64,000 nucleotides of DNA from the NCBI GenBank assembly GCA_032718475.1, contig JAUCBJ010005615.1, forward strand, positions 1 to 64,000. The letters run 5' to 3'. The stretch comes from Nemertoderma westbladi (Eukaryota > Xenacoelomorpha > Nemertodermatida > Nemertodermatidae). This document shows positions 22,455 through 33,861 of this stretch, one piece after another; positions within the stretch are counted from its first letter, which is position 1; each line of letters begins with the position of its first letter. A program made the position numbers and the translations under genes. Under the pieces are notes generated by a model that was not told where the DNA came from, did not search any database, and saw nothing but the letters and a program-made list of their open reading frames with translations.

Positions 22455-24665
22455 ATGGTTAGATTATTTGGTTAGGATTATATTATTTGGTTAGGATTAG
22501 ATTATTTGGTTAGGATTAGATTATTTGGTTAGGATTATAATATTTGGTTAGGATTAGATTATTAGGTTAGGATTAGGTTATTTGGTTAGGATTAGATTAT
22601 TTGGTTAGGATTAGATTATTTGGTTAGGATTAGATTATTTGGTTAGGATTAGATTATTTGGTTAGGATTAGATTATTTGGTTAGGATTAGATTATTTGGT
22701 TAGGATTAGATTATTTGGTTAGGATTAGATTATTTGGTTAGGATTAGATTATTTGGTTAGGATTAGATTATTTGGTTAGGATTCGATTATTTGGTTAGGA
22801 TTAGATTATTTGGTTAGGATTAGGTTATTTGGTTAGGATTAGATTATTTGGTTAGGATTAGATTATTTGGTTAGGATTAGGTTATTTGGTTAGGATTAGA
22901 TTATTTGGTTAGGATTAGATTATTTGGTTAGGATTAGGTTATTTGGTTAGGATTAGGTTATTTGGTTAGGATTAGGTTATTTGGTTAGGATTAGATTATT
23001 TGGTTAGGATTAGAATATTTGGTTAGGATTAGATTATTTGGTTAGGATTAGATTATTTGGTTAGGATTAGATTATTTGGTTAGGATTAGATTATTTGGTT
23101 AGGATTAGAATATTTGGTTAGGATTAGATTATTTGGTTAGGATTAGATTATTTAGTTAGGATTAGATTATTTGGTTAGGATTAGGTTAGGATTAGATTAT
23201 TTGGTTAGGATTACGTTATTTGGTTAGGATTAGATTATTTGGTTAGCATTAGATTATTTGGTTAGGATTAGATTATTTGGTTAGGATTAGATTATTTGGT
23301 TAGGATTAGATTATTTGGTTAGGATTAGGTTATTTGGTTAGGATTAGATTATTTGGTTAGGATTAGATTATTTGGTTAGGATTAGATTATTTGGTTAGGA
23401 TTAGGTTAGGATTAGATTATTTGGTTAGGATTACGTTATTTGGTTAGGATTAGATTATTTGGTTAGCATTAGATTATTTGGTTAGGATTAGATTATTTGG
23501 TTAGGATTAGGTTAGGATTAGATTATTTGGTTAGGATTAGATTATTTGGTTAGGATTAGATTATTTGGTTAGGATTAGATTATTTGGTTAGGATTAGATT
23601 ATTTGGTTAGGATTAGGTTAGGATTAGATTATTTGGTTAGGATTAGATTATTTGGTTAGGATTAGATTATTTGGTTAGGATTAGATTATTTGGTTAGGAT
23701 TAGATTATTTGGTTAGGATTAGATTATTTGGTTAGGATTATATTATTTGGTTAGGATTAGGTTAGGATTAGATTATTTGGTTAGGATTAGATTATTTGGT
23801 TAGGATTAGGTTATTTGGTTAGGATTAGATTATTTGGTTAGGATTAGATTATTTGGTTAGGATTAGGTTATTTGGTTAGGATTACATTATTTGGTTAGGA
23901 TTTGATTATTTGGTTAGGATTAGATTATTTAGTTAGGATTAGATTATTTGGTTAGGATTAGATTATTTGGTTAGGATTAGATTATTTGGTTAGGATTAGA
24001 TTATTTGGTTAGGATTCGATTATTTGGTTAGGATTAGATTATTTGGTTAGGATTAGGTTATTTGGTTAGGATTAGATTATTTGGTTAGGATTAGATTATT
24101 TGGTTAGGATTAGGTTATTTGGTTAGGATTAGATTATTTGGTTAGGATTAGATTATTTGGTTAGGATTAGGTTATTTGGTTAGGATTAGGTTATTTGGTT
24201 AGGATTAGGTTATTTGGTTAGGATTAGATTATTTGGTTAGGATTAGAATATTTGGTTAGGATTAGATTATTTGGTTAGGATTAGGTTATTTGGTTAGGAT
24301 TAGGTTATTTGGTTAGGATTAGGTTATTTGGTTAGGATTAGGTTATTTGGTTAGGATTAGATTATTTGGTTAGGATTAGAATATTTGGTTAGGATTAGAT
24401 TATTTGGTTAGGATTATATTATTTGGTTAGGATTAGATTATTTGGTTAGGATTAGGTTAGGATTAGATTATTTGGTTAGGATTAGGTTAGGATTAGATTA
24501 TTTGGTTAGGATTAGGTTATTTGATTACGATTAGGTTAGGATTAGATTATTTGGTTAGGATTAGATTACTAGGTTAGGATTAGATTATTTGGTTAGGATT
24601 AGATTATTTGGTTAGGATTAGGTTATTTGGTTAGGATTAGATTATTTGGTTAGGATTAGGTTATT
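22455..24665. repeat. 19-bp minisatellite array, about 116 copies
   Basis: The unit is attatttggttaggattag (19 bp). Variants replace 'gatt' with 'ggtt', 'gaat', 'tatt' or 'cgtt'. Several shortened units (ggttaggattaggttagg) look like slippage products and recur with their neighbours (for example 23180-23230 and 23400-23450), showing local block duplication. Each unit contains GGATTA (reverse complement TAATCC), the K50-homeodomain core. It sits about 0.5 kb beyond the 3' end of SPTLC2. Confidence 0.97.
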
Positions 24666-24674
24666 CATATATTA

Positions 24675-25040
24675 AGAAGCCGCCCATAAATGACGTCACG
24701 CGGGGTATTGGGGAGGGGGGGATTTCGTGACAAATTGTGAAAAGGAGGGAGGGAGAAGTCATCTGATTTGTGATGTTACATTGATACTGGTTTAAAGAAC
24801 ATGATCGTACGAGCCAATTTGACTCGAATTGTGAAGTATAATGATAATGACACTATCTGTCTGTATACATGTATATACATACATATACATATATATACCT
24901 GTATTTATTTTTGTGACTGCGACATAGGGGAGAGGATGGGGGGGGGGGGGGGGGGGGCGATTTCGTGATGATTTGTGACAAAGGGTGGAGGGGGGTCAAA
25001 AATGGTCAAATAAAGCGTGACGTCACCTGTCGACGTCCCC
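24675..25040. mobile_element. MITE with TGACGTCAC-containing terminal inverted repeats
   Basis: Left end gccgcccataaatgacgtca; right end gtgacgtcacctgtcgacgt followed by cccc. In reverse complement the right end matches the left imperfectly. The flanks ...atta / taat... suggest a 3-bp TAA/TTA duplication. The interior is G-rich (runs near 24711 and 24939-24957). It is related in sequence style to the MITE at 37545-37912 and ends about 150 bp beyond the SPTLC2 stop. Confidence 0.6.
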
Positions 25041-25191
25041 TAATGAATAATCGATTAACATGTTAAAACTGTATAATTATAGAAACCTTCCAAATTTGTT
25101 CATTAGAAACCGTTTTATATAATCCGGAAAATCTGCACATGTGGATGTCAAAGCGAACCTTCACTGGGGTATAATTATTGGCTACCAAGAA

Positions 25192-27295
25192 CTACAAGAA
25201 GGGCTGCTTACCCACCGCCCTGGAGTAGAATAAATGGCAGGATTCCGCTGCCTCCTCTATGGCTCGCAGCGAATAATCGAGGGTTTCCCTGGAGTGCGCG
25301 GCGGAGACACAGAAGCGTACACGACCGGTAACCACCGGGGTCGCAGGGAACCCGACCACAACCACCGCCACTCCGCGCTTCAAACACTCCCGACTGAACG
25401 CGGCCAACTTGGCCGGAAAGTAGATCATCACGGGAATTACGGGGCTGTCCGGGGATCCGTAGACCACGAACCCCATGGCGACGAGACGCCGTCGGAAGTA
25501 ATGCGCGTTCTCCGCGAGACAGGCTATCTTACGTCGACCTATGTCGCTCCCATCCCGACCCATTATAACCTCCATAGACGAGATGATCTGCTGACAGATC
25601 GGTGGACTCATCGACGTTGCGTAAGTAGCTGCGTGAGACGTGCTGCGCAGATGTGCGATTACATCACGTTCGGCCGCGATATAACCGCCAGCCGAACCGA
25701 AACTCTTAGTAAACGTCCCCATCATTATATCTACATCTTCTGGAGTGCAACCGAAGTATTCGACTATCCCCCGACCCCGGTCCCCCATCGCTCCGATAGA
25801 ATGCGCCTCGTCTAGAAACAGATAAGCTTTGTACTTTTTCTTTAACCGGATCACCTCGGGCAGTTTAACTATGGAACCCTCCATGGAATAAACTCCCTCT
25901 ACTATCACTAAGACCTTCTTCCACGGTCGATGGGTCCTCGGCTGTCCGTAAACCACCGCGTTCCGCAGCTCTTCCTCCAGACTCTCCATATTATTGTGTT
26001 TGAAGGTGCGTACCGCCGCGCCGCTCAGACGACTTCCGAGGATTAGCGAGGCGTGGTTCAACTCGTCGCTCACTATGAGACATCCCTTTCCTACGAGACA
26101 CGGGATGTTCATCGAGTTTGTCGCGAATCCCATTCCGAAGGCCATGGCTTCCGGCTTCCCGACGAACTCGGCTACAATGGTCTCCAGTCGGGAATGTATC
26201 GCCATGGTACCGAGTTCGTTCCGCGAGCTGCAGGAACTGAGTCCGTTGGAACGGATTGTCGCGGCTGTGTCGTTCGCACACGAACCGGAGGAATCGGCGA
26301 ACCCGAGGTAGTTGTACGAGCCGAGGTTGACCGCGCGGATCGTACGGCCCGTAAAGTGGAACGTTACATTCGCGTTGTCGCTGCGCCGCTCTAGTAGAGA
26401 AACGTACTCACCAGGGACGCCTGTAACAAAGGAACACTCAATGTATACTTACCCGGGACGCCTGTAACAAAGGAACACTCAATGTATAATGTATACTTAC
26501 CCGGGACGCCTGTAACAAAGGAACACCCAATGTATACTTACCCGGAACGCATGTAACAAATGAACACTCAATGTATTGTATATTCACCGTAACGCCTGTA
26601 ACAAAGGAACACTCAAAGTATACTCACTCGGAACGCCTGTATCAAAGGAGCAATCAATGTATTGTATACTCACCTTAACGCCTGTAACAAAGGAACACTC
26701 AATGTATACTCACCCGGAACGCCTGTAACAAAGGAACACTCAATGTATACCTACTCACCCGGAACGCCTGTAATAAAGGAACACTCAAATATTACCTGCC
26801 AAGGCTGCAAGACCTAACATGTAATAAATTAACACATGGACCGTATATTATTCACTGACAAGGCCTACCGGTACCTGTAATTGGTCGGTTCCAACAGTCA
26901 CGGATCCGGAGGTACATGTTCCGCGTAAAGAAACTCTCGAAACTCGCGTAGAGAGGAACGAAGCCCACATTACGGGAGGTTTCCGTGTGCGATTTTGCAT
27001 TCTCTAAGTTATATTTACGAAGAAAATCTCTAAAGTAGCCAACTATAATAAGAACTCCATAAGCGATATAAGTGAAGACAGCGCAGGCTAATGGGGGTTC
27101 GTCGAACGATTCTAAATATTTACAACGTTCAACTATAACGTCCTTGTCAGTTATATATTGATTGCATGTCTCCTTCTTCCCTGAGTTTGATTTAATTATC
27201 CCGTTTGGTAATCCCTCTCGATTTACCTTCGACTGATTTGCTGATGTAGCGGTTTGGGGAGTTAAAGAATTATCTTCATGATATTGGGTTACCAT
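25192..27295 (-). CDS. SPTLC2: Serine palmitoyltransferase long-chain base subunit 2 (two exons)
   Basis: The product is the catalytic PLP subunit of ER serine palmitoyltransferase, which condenses serine with palmitoyl-CoA to start sphingolipid synthesis, working with SPTLC1. Coding exons run 27295-26875 and 26420-25192; the intron 26874-26421 has donor ACAG|GTACCG and acceptor TTTGTTACAG|GCG in phase 1. The joined protein is 549 residues (human 562). A membrane helix lies at about residues 70-88 ([16 protein letters not shown]). The catalytic part contains [21 protein letters not shown] (His at about 347) and [16 protein letters not shown] with the PLP lysine at residue 379. I chose ATG 27295 ([10 protein letters not shown]) because the frame further upstream has no ATG. 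The acceptor was chosen because it restores GVPG, matching SVPG in the human protein. All key motifs are intact, so the gene looks functional. Vertebrate orthologues have about a dozen exons, so this copy is intron-poor. No AATAAA was seen before the MITE downstream. Confidence 0.96.
26411..26795 (-). repeat. SPTLC2 intron array of nine exon-boundary units (acceptor + 9-nt core + donor)
   Basis: On the coding strand the unit reads TTTGTTACAG, then GCGTTCCGG, then GTGAGTATAC or GTAAGTATAC. The true exon 2 start (26420) is the first unit. Further copies have their first exon-like base at 26461, 26509, 26550, 26595, 26636, 26681, 26722 and 26767. Spacings alternate roughly 41 and 45-48 bp, hinting at a two-unit duplication step. 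Five extra copies (26461, 26509, 26636, 26722, 26767) keep CAG acceptor, 9-nt core and GT(A/G)AGT donor. Copies at 26595 and 26681 have an 8-nt core, and 26550 has lost its acceptor (CAT). The array makes up most of the 454-bp intron. Confidence 0.93.
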
Positions 27296-28800
27296 AATCA
27301 GATAATGTTCAGAAGAATTAAATTTCAAATATATATATTTTATTAATTAATATAGGCCTAGGCCTGTAGGCTGCTATTATTTTATTATTATTGCTGTGCT
27401 GTAGGCCTATGCCTGTATGCTGTATTGTTAATTACTAGGCCTATTATTACCTGTCAGCAGGTAGGCCTAGCGCTATCAGGCTATCGCAGTAGCCTAACGT
27501 AATTAGGCATACTGACGACTGAATTATTTTATTCTAAATTACACTGCTGCACTGTACACCATCTCCTGATCTCCCTTAAATACAACCATGTTCAACCCAT
27601 TTCAATTCCATTTCAACCTTGCGTTGCACAGACAGACACATGCAAGGATTCCAAATATGTAACAATCAGTGACAATCTGAGTGTCTGAATATCGTGATAG
27701 GCCTATCTCAATTTCAGAATTTGTTATGTTGGTTGAGAAACGAAACATCTGAGAAATAGCCAGATAGGCCTAGGCGTTCAAAAATCGGAAGATTGCAAGA
27801 AGTAGGTTGCCTGTTTGTTTGTTTTTGCATTTAGGCCACAAATGGCCTACAGACAGACAGGCTACAGCTGTAGCAGTACTATCTGACTGTGGACTGAGAT
27901 TATTTATTGAGGACTAATATAGTATAGGAACGAAACAACAACTGGTAAAGATATGCACGACAAACTGAAAGTAGTTACCCCCCCCCCACTCCCCTACGGT
28001 TTTTCTTATTTTGTACATGTCTCCAATGTGATTGAAAAATCCATAGAAAACGATATACCATCGAAAAGTGGATCATCAAAAGTACATAAAAATTAAAAAA
28101 ACAATTTTATGGCGCCCCCTAGCGGGCTGCGTGAGATTTAAAAAAATTTCACTCAAAAGACTAACTCCTCAGTTATTTTCCATTTTTGTTTTTCAATACC
28201 ATATTTTTTGGAAAAACCATGTTCATTTTCATTATATTTTTCATGTACTTTTTTTATTTTCGTTTTCTATTTCTGATAATTTGTCAATGTTATAAAAAAA
28301 ATTCAAATTTTTATAAATACTGTTGGCCTACAGTACTGAAAAAACCCTTGTTTTTTTTGTAACTATTCATATCTGAAATTTATTGAAGCTTATGAAATTA
28401 GTTTAGTTTTCGGGGTCGCGGATTTCATTTCCGATGTCAGTTTTAATATTTGGTGCAATGTAGTCTGTCTGTCTGGCTGTCTTACATTTTGACAGACAGA
28501 ATGGCAGACAGATATTCCACGATAACTAAGAGATCTCTCTAAACCGTTTTCAGATTTGAAATCCCGATTACATTCTGCTCCAGGTGCTATAAAAAACAAA
28601 TTTATGAAATTTTTTCGAGGGGGGCTAGCCCCCACACCCCCTCCCATGTTCCATTGGATTATTTAAAAAAATATAAACAAACATGGTTCAACAAAGTCTC
28701 ACATACCGATGACAATCATAAATGAAATGTGATTAAGTTAAAACGGGATTTGAAATTACATTTATATGTTTTCACTGCAATTATAACTTTCTGTTCAAAG
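27296..28800. other. Upstream region of SPTLC2 and repeat-rich spacer
   Basis: The 5' flank of SPTLC2 (transcription runs leftward) is AT-rich with clustered taggcctag/ggcctat motifs at 27350-27500. No TATA box or start site can be assigned. From about 28050 to 28650 an old dispersed repeat has gcgccccctagcggg, (GTCT)n and its inverted (GACA)n near 28468-28512. ORFs here have no recognisable content. Confidence 0.5.
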
Positions 28801-28829
28801 TCTCCCTCAATCCCCCCCACCCCCGCCTA

Positions 28830-30116
28830 CATAAACAGGTTGTAAGGCAACTTCTTCAGTAAACGTCACTGAAGGGATATCTTTCGTCATTGTAAAAGCT
28901 TTTGCGGATAAAATAAGTCAATTGAGCAATGCGCTAAATACTCTAAAAGACTTAAACTTATGCAACTACGTGTCTGTCCAAACTATCAGAGCTGAGATGA
29001 CGAAATCTACCAGCTGTTTCTTTGTGTGAAGGATCTGTGTTAGTTGTTGACATATTTCAGCCAATCAGAGCGATCTCCCTTTACCTGTGCTCTGTAGCCT
29101 ATATGAAATGACTCAATGTGGCAAAATTCTCAGAATTCATTCATTCTGATTTGCTGACTGTTCTGACTTCGCCCGAAACATCAGTGGCCTAAGAGAGTCA
29201 TAAGAACGCAAATCTATTAACGTATTTCATAACGTATCAATTCACATATCATACCGATTCATAACACACTATCGTAATGCTGAATTCTGATACTGCAACA
29301 CGGCTGTTGCGCCGCTAGCACCGTTTTTACTGTTTTATACTGTTATTAGCTATTGTTATATACTGTATGAATGGATGTTATATTTGGAGAATACTGATGA
29401 ATAATCGTTAAATCCCCTTAACTTTCTTAATTACTGAGGTAAGCAGAAGGGTGTATCAGTAACAATTGTGGCTCAATTTATAGTGGTTTGTATGAATTCA
29501 ATGCTATTTCATAACCCCAACGTATGTGAGTCGCAATCCTCCTTATATATGATTAAAATCGGTGACAATCGGCAAATCAGTGTGTGTTAGTGTGAATATT
29601 AATGCAGAAATTGTGTGTGAAGGTTAATAAAGCTTTCCTAAAGAATGCCCCATTTGCGTTATCTCATTGCCACTAGTTGTAATTAGTGTCAGACATAACT
29701 CTGTGTGATAATTAAAGCGCCACGCCCCAAAGAAACTGTTAATATTTCCCCGAAAGTAAATATAGTTGTCGAAGATTATATAGTAGTGATCAATCGATTA
29801 TAATACAAACATCTCCCACATCCATGGGTCATACGCCGCACTAGACTGGCTTCAGCTGATGTCAATTAGTCAAGGCGATTGCCAATTCCTAAGACACTTA
29901 AAATAGTGGGTTAAACTGCTGAGGTCTAAAAGCGCGAAAGACCCTTATCCGATCCTTAGGTGCTTCCCCTAGTAGAATATCTACCTCCCTTCCCACTAGA
30001 CTTCCGGTTTCGTTCAGGGAACCTGCTGTCTGACTATTCGTACCAGTCGAGGATGTGTAGTAGACCCCGGAAGCAGTGTCATACTCATAAATAAGAAGTC
30101 TCAGTTTGACTTGCAA
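28830..30116 (-). pseudogene. gag-like fragment of element C, split by solo LTR B
   Basis: Minus-strand reading from 30116 gives YEYDTASGVYYTSSTGTNSQ and then REVDILLGEAPKDRIRV, and runs into LTR B. If B (28891-29929) is removed the frame continues as MTKDIPSVTFTEEV to a TGA near 28833. This continuity across a 1-kb LTR supports one interrupted ORF. It lies directly downstream of LTR C, the gag position. The protein is not recognised beyond that; the remainder of the element is missing. Confidence 0.4.
28891..29929 (+). mobile_element. Solo LTR B, same family as LTR A
   Basis: It starts TGTAAAAGCTTTTGCGG like LTR A and aligns through its last 650 bp (gaatgcgcca/gaatgcccca, aagcgccacg, gggttaaactgc blocks). 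The right terminus is eroded (gcgcgaaag instead of gcgcgaaca). No internal sequence or second LTR was found, so it is probably a solo LTR. It interrupts the gag-like ORF of element C; gtcat on the left and gtc on the right (gag sense) hint at a damaged 5-bp duplication. Confidence 0.7.
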
Positions 30117-30129
30117 TGTATATTGATAA

Positions 30130-30882
30130 CTACTAGTTCATTAACTACTATTTCTCACCAGGAGGAATTATTGCACATACGGTGGGAATAACGTAAACAC
30201 CAATAATACACAACAATAATAAAGTAATATGTCATAAGGAAGAGTAAATAGAGAGGTTACATTTAATGTAGAAATGCACCCAAGAATAAATTCTATATCA
30301 AAACCGTCACATTAAATACACCGCAATATTTCAATAAACATCACTAAACATCTGGCCGCTCTACTGTTAACAATTCAACTAAGTACACTCACAGTACAAT
30401 GTCAGTTACCCATCTCAGGAGTATGATAGAAAACCCCAAACCAATATAACAACCCCTTTCGTCCATACAAACTGTATATAAATGTATGTAATATAAAACT
30501 GTATGTAAACTAATATATGATTAACACACATTGAATATTGGTTTCACCTCCTACTGTACTTTGGCCCTTTACCCAATGGATGCTTTCCTGTTCCTTACCA
30601 CGTGCTTCCCTCCCCACTATTGGCTAATATACTAATTGTCACTTTGGCACTCCCTGTGAGTGTTTCCCCCCTCTGCTATCCTCTACTAGCTGTATTCCCT
30701 CCGAGGTGGTTTGACCTCTCACCTTTCTCTGTGGCTTTGGGGCTTGTGCCCCCCCCCCCCCCCCCCAAATGTTGGTTGTGATACGAGATTAATATTGGTA
30801 ATCTCGTATCCCCAACATATTGCTAAAATGCCACTGGTCCCATTTTCTGGTTGGTAATGAAGTGGAATTCAATCCGCTTACA
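30130..30882 (-). mobile_element. LTR of element C
   Basis: On the minus strand it starts TGTAAGCGGATTGAATTCC, as at 3941, and keeps ordered blocks shared with element 2's 5' LTR (gaggtcaaaccacctc, gcatccattgggt, aatattcaatgtgtgtta). A C-run of about 17 lies at 30750-30767. The distal boundary is approximate. Confidence 0.55.
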
Positions 30883-32679
30883 TTCACACTCCTAGTCATC
30901 ATACTATGATTAACTCGGTTGACAATATTACACCCCCTGCTGTTTCTCTCTTAATTATCTCATTTAATGCTTTGGTATTATTCACTAACAATGATACAGT
31001 GTAGTTTAATTAACTTACTTGTGGGTGCCGTTTCATCACCTGAAAAAACATAAATAAAACAATCTAAAAACATAATTTGTTTTAGGCCTATATTTAATCG
31101 GAGAATTAGTCACAAATAATATTCGCTTTAATAATAAGAAAACGTAATGTTTACTTACATTGATTATTATTGGTAGTTGCAATTGGCTGTGTATTTGTTG
31201 GACCTTAAAAATAAATGATATATGTAATTAATTATGAATGGATGTGTCGTATTGTCGTATTACAGATTTGCAATCCTGGTAACGACACACTTCTGTTAAT
31301 AAATGAATAATAAATATTTTTAATATACACCATGACCCGTAATATACTGTCATTTTCTGATGACAGGGACCCCCCCCCCCCCCCCCCCCCCACCCCAACT
31401 TTTTCTACAAATCTTTATAATTTTACTTGAAATTTGAAACATAACTAGTTCAACTCAACGTCGATGTCCACATGAAGCCGGAATCTTTGATTTTGCCTGT
31501 AAATTCTTTTGTTACATTATATCAACTTAACAGCGTTCTGGTGAATTACTCGTAACGCTGCAAAGTACTACTTTGCAGCGTTGCGGCATATAGGACGGAA
31601 CGCTGCAAAGTAATCAATGACAAGGAAACAATTACAATTCAATTACTGTATTGCAGAATTTATTATTTCCATTTATGTTAATGAGTGCTGCTTTATCCAG
31701 TTTGTACTTGACGGGACTAGCTACTGTATGTAAATAATTGTTTACCGTGTACTGTAATCCATTATGGCGAAACGTCCAATAGAAACACTTTATAGAGAAA
31801 ATGAGCAAACAAAATGGCGACAGTGTTCAGTAAAACTGAACGGACACAGATGGTGACTCAGTTTGCTTCAGTCGACGATGGATCAAAGATTTATCAGATC
31901 CATTTATGAGATAACTTCCAATAAACTTTAATTCGATTTTAATGTATAATTAATACCGAGTAGGCCTACCTAGTTAATAAATTTCACTTATATTCGAAAT
32001 AGTAGGCCTACATCATAAAATGTATAAATGAGCATCCATAAAATCCTTTCTTCACATACCGAACGCTGACAAGTTGACATAATGTAACAAAATTACAAGT
32101 ATAATACAAATACACCATTGCTTGCAAAGGTACTTTATTTCAGCGTTAAAGACCCTTGTTTATTTATGTAAACCTCCCTCGGTGCGCTCGCTCGGTACAT
32201 AAATAAGCTCGGATCATAACGCCTCAAAGTGCTACTTTGCACACAATGATGTAAATAGTTATTATAAGCGTTTTAAAAAGGTGTATTTTGCGAAATTGCA
32301 CATCTCCTATCGTCGCCATTCTTCATATTAGTGAAGAATTGTTCATATCATTAAAAAGCTAGCGTTGCAAGGATTACAAATATGTAACAATGTCTGAATT
32401 TCGTTGAGAAACACCTGAGATATAGGCGTTCAAATATTGGAAGAATTATTGTTCGATGAAGGCAATTTATACTACTGTATTTATAAAATACACAATGTTC
32501 TGGAACATTTTGTTTATGTATGAATAACTATATGTATGAATAACTATTTGTCCCGCTATAAATGAGACCCTAGACATGTATCTCCTTTCGCGCTCCTTTG
32601 TATTTTGTTTGTGTTATAACAGAAAGAATATGTTGCTATCGAAAAGAGAATGAACTAAAGTAAAAACAAAATAGAGATA
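30883..32679. other. Non-coding region with partial R-family repeats
   Basis: No gene recognised. It has a C-run of about 21 at 31371-31391. A perfect short palindrome at 31554-31582 has arms AACGCTGCAAAGTA. At about 32100-32240 there is an aacgctgacaag ... tttcagcgtt region and a gtgcgctcgctcggtac stretch. Several phrases (aaagtgctactttgcac, agttattataagcg) resemble the R repeat, so older R-related copies are likely. Confidence 0.45.
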
Positions 32680-33600
32680 TTATCTAGGCATACCGCTTTT
32701 GCCCACCAACTCACAATAACTATTTACATACATAAAGTAGCACTTTACAGTGTGATGATCCGAGTGGCTTTGTTACACGAACGACCGAACGTCAGTGAGT
32801 GAGTGAAAATAAAGCCACGAGGATCAGAACACTGTAAAGTACGTTATTTCAAAATTGTAACATTACTCAACGCCGTTAGTAACAGCGAGTTGTTATTTAG
32901 CACTTTAGAGGACATTACAGCATTGTATTGGCCTGTACATTTATAGTATTGTATTTGGTGTTATTGTTTACGTGGTAACCCATGACGGCGTTAAGTAATG
33001 TCCACTAAGGGGACATTACTTAACGCGTCATGGGTTACCACGTAAACAATAGGTGGAAATTTGCCTGACAGCCAGAAAGGCCTACTACATTACCTACCGG
33101 TAGGCAGGATATAGCTATTAATATCCAGTAGGGCCTAGCTATATTATTATAACATGGCTCCAAACGCCACCATAAATATAAGCTAACTTATTTATAACAT
33201 ATTTTATGTCATTTTTACATTTATTTATGCAGCAACTAATATAATTTGTACAGTTTCTATCACTTATAATGTATATGTACAATCATTTCGTAATGTTAAC
33301 ATTTTGGAATAAAACTACATACATACTTGTTGCAAAGTACTTTACAGTGTTCTTATCCTCGTGGCTTTATTTTCACTCACTCACTAACGTTCGTTCGTGT
33401 AACAAAGCCACTCGGATTATCACACTGTAAAGTGCTACTTTTACACACAAGTATGTAAATAGTTATTGCAACAAGTATGTATGTAGTTTTATTCCAAAAT
33501 GTTAACATTACGAAATGATTGTACATATACATTATAAGTGATAGAAACTGTACAAATTATATTAGTTGCTGTATAAATAAATGTAAAACTGACCATTGTC
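32680..33600. repeat. R-family composite repeat, copy R1 (inverted halves)
   Basis: Two sets of shared blocks occur in opposite orientation: cactttacagtgtgatgatc ... gaggatcagaacactgtaaa, the Ttttattccaaaatgttaac block, and gtacatatacattataagtg. Blocks recur at 37385-38670 (R2) and at 45990-46098 plus 57779-58870 (R3). It contains the hairpin at 32963-33050. No ORF; probably a non-autonomous foldback element. Confidence 0.75.
32963..33050. repeat. 40-bp-arm hairpin in R1
   Basis: Left arm 32963-33003 starts ATTGTTTACGTGGTAACCC; right arm 33011-33050 is its reverse complement except for one missing base. The loop is 7 nt. Same hairpin as at 38444-38533. Confidence 0.93.
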
Positions 33601-33861
33601 AACCATTTCAAAATTAATATTAATCAATTATTTATTCTTAGCTCTGTTTAAAACAAGCGCGAAATCGCTCAAAGGTCCTCGTCTAATAACGCATGAACTG
33701 TCTCCTCCTTGAATGGCTCACTACCAGCCTGAATCATGCTTAAGTTTCAATTAAATCAAATTTTACAAAACCGAAATATTTTCTTAGAAAAAAAGATAAC
33801 ATTTAGAGCTACTTACAGTAGGCCTACAGTACATGTAGGATTAAACCCGGTGTTTAGAATT

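Noticed and set aside
22455-24665. Interstitial telomere (TTAGG or TTAGGG)
   Set aside because: The unit is 19 bp and contains GGTTAGGATTAG only once, separated by an AT stretch; there is no continuous telomeric repeat.
25234-25815. Plus-strand 193-codon ORF
   Set aside because: Shadow of the GC-rich SPTLC2 exon on the other strand.
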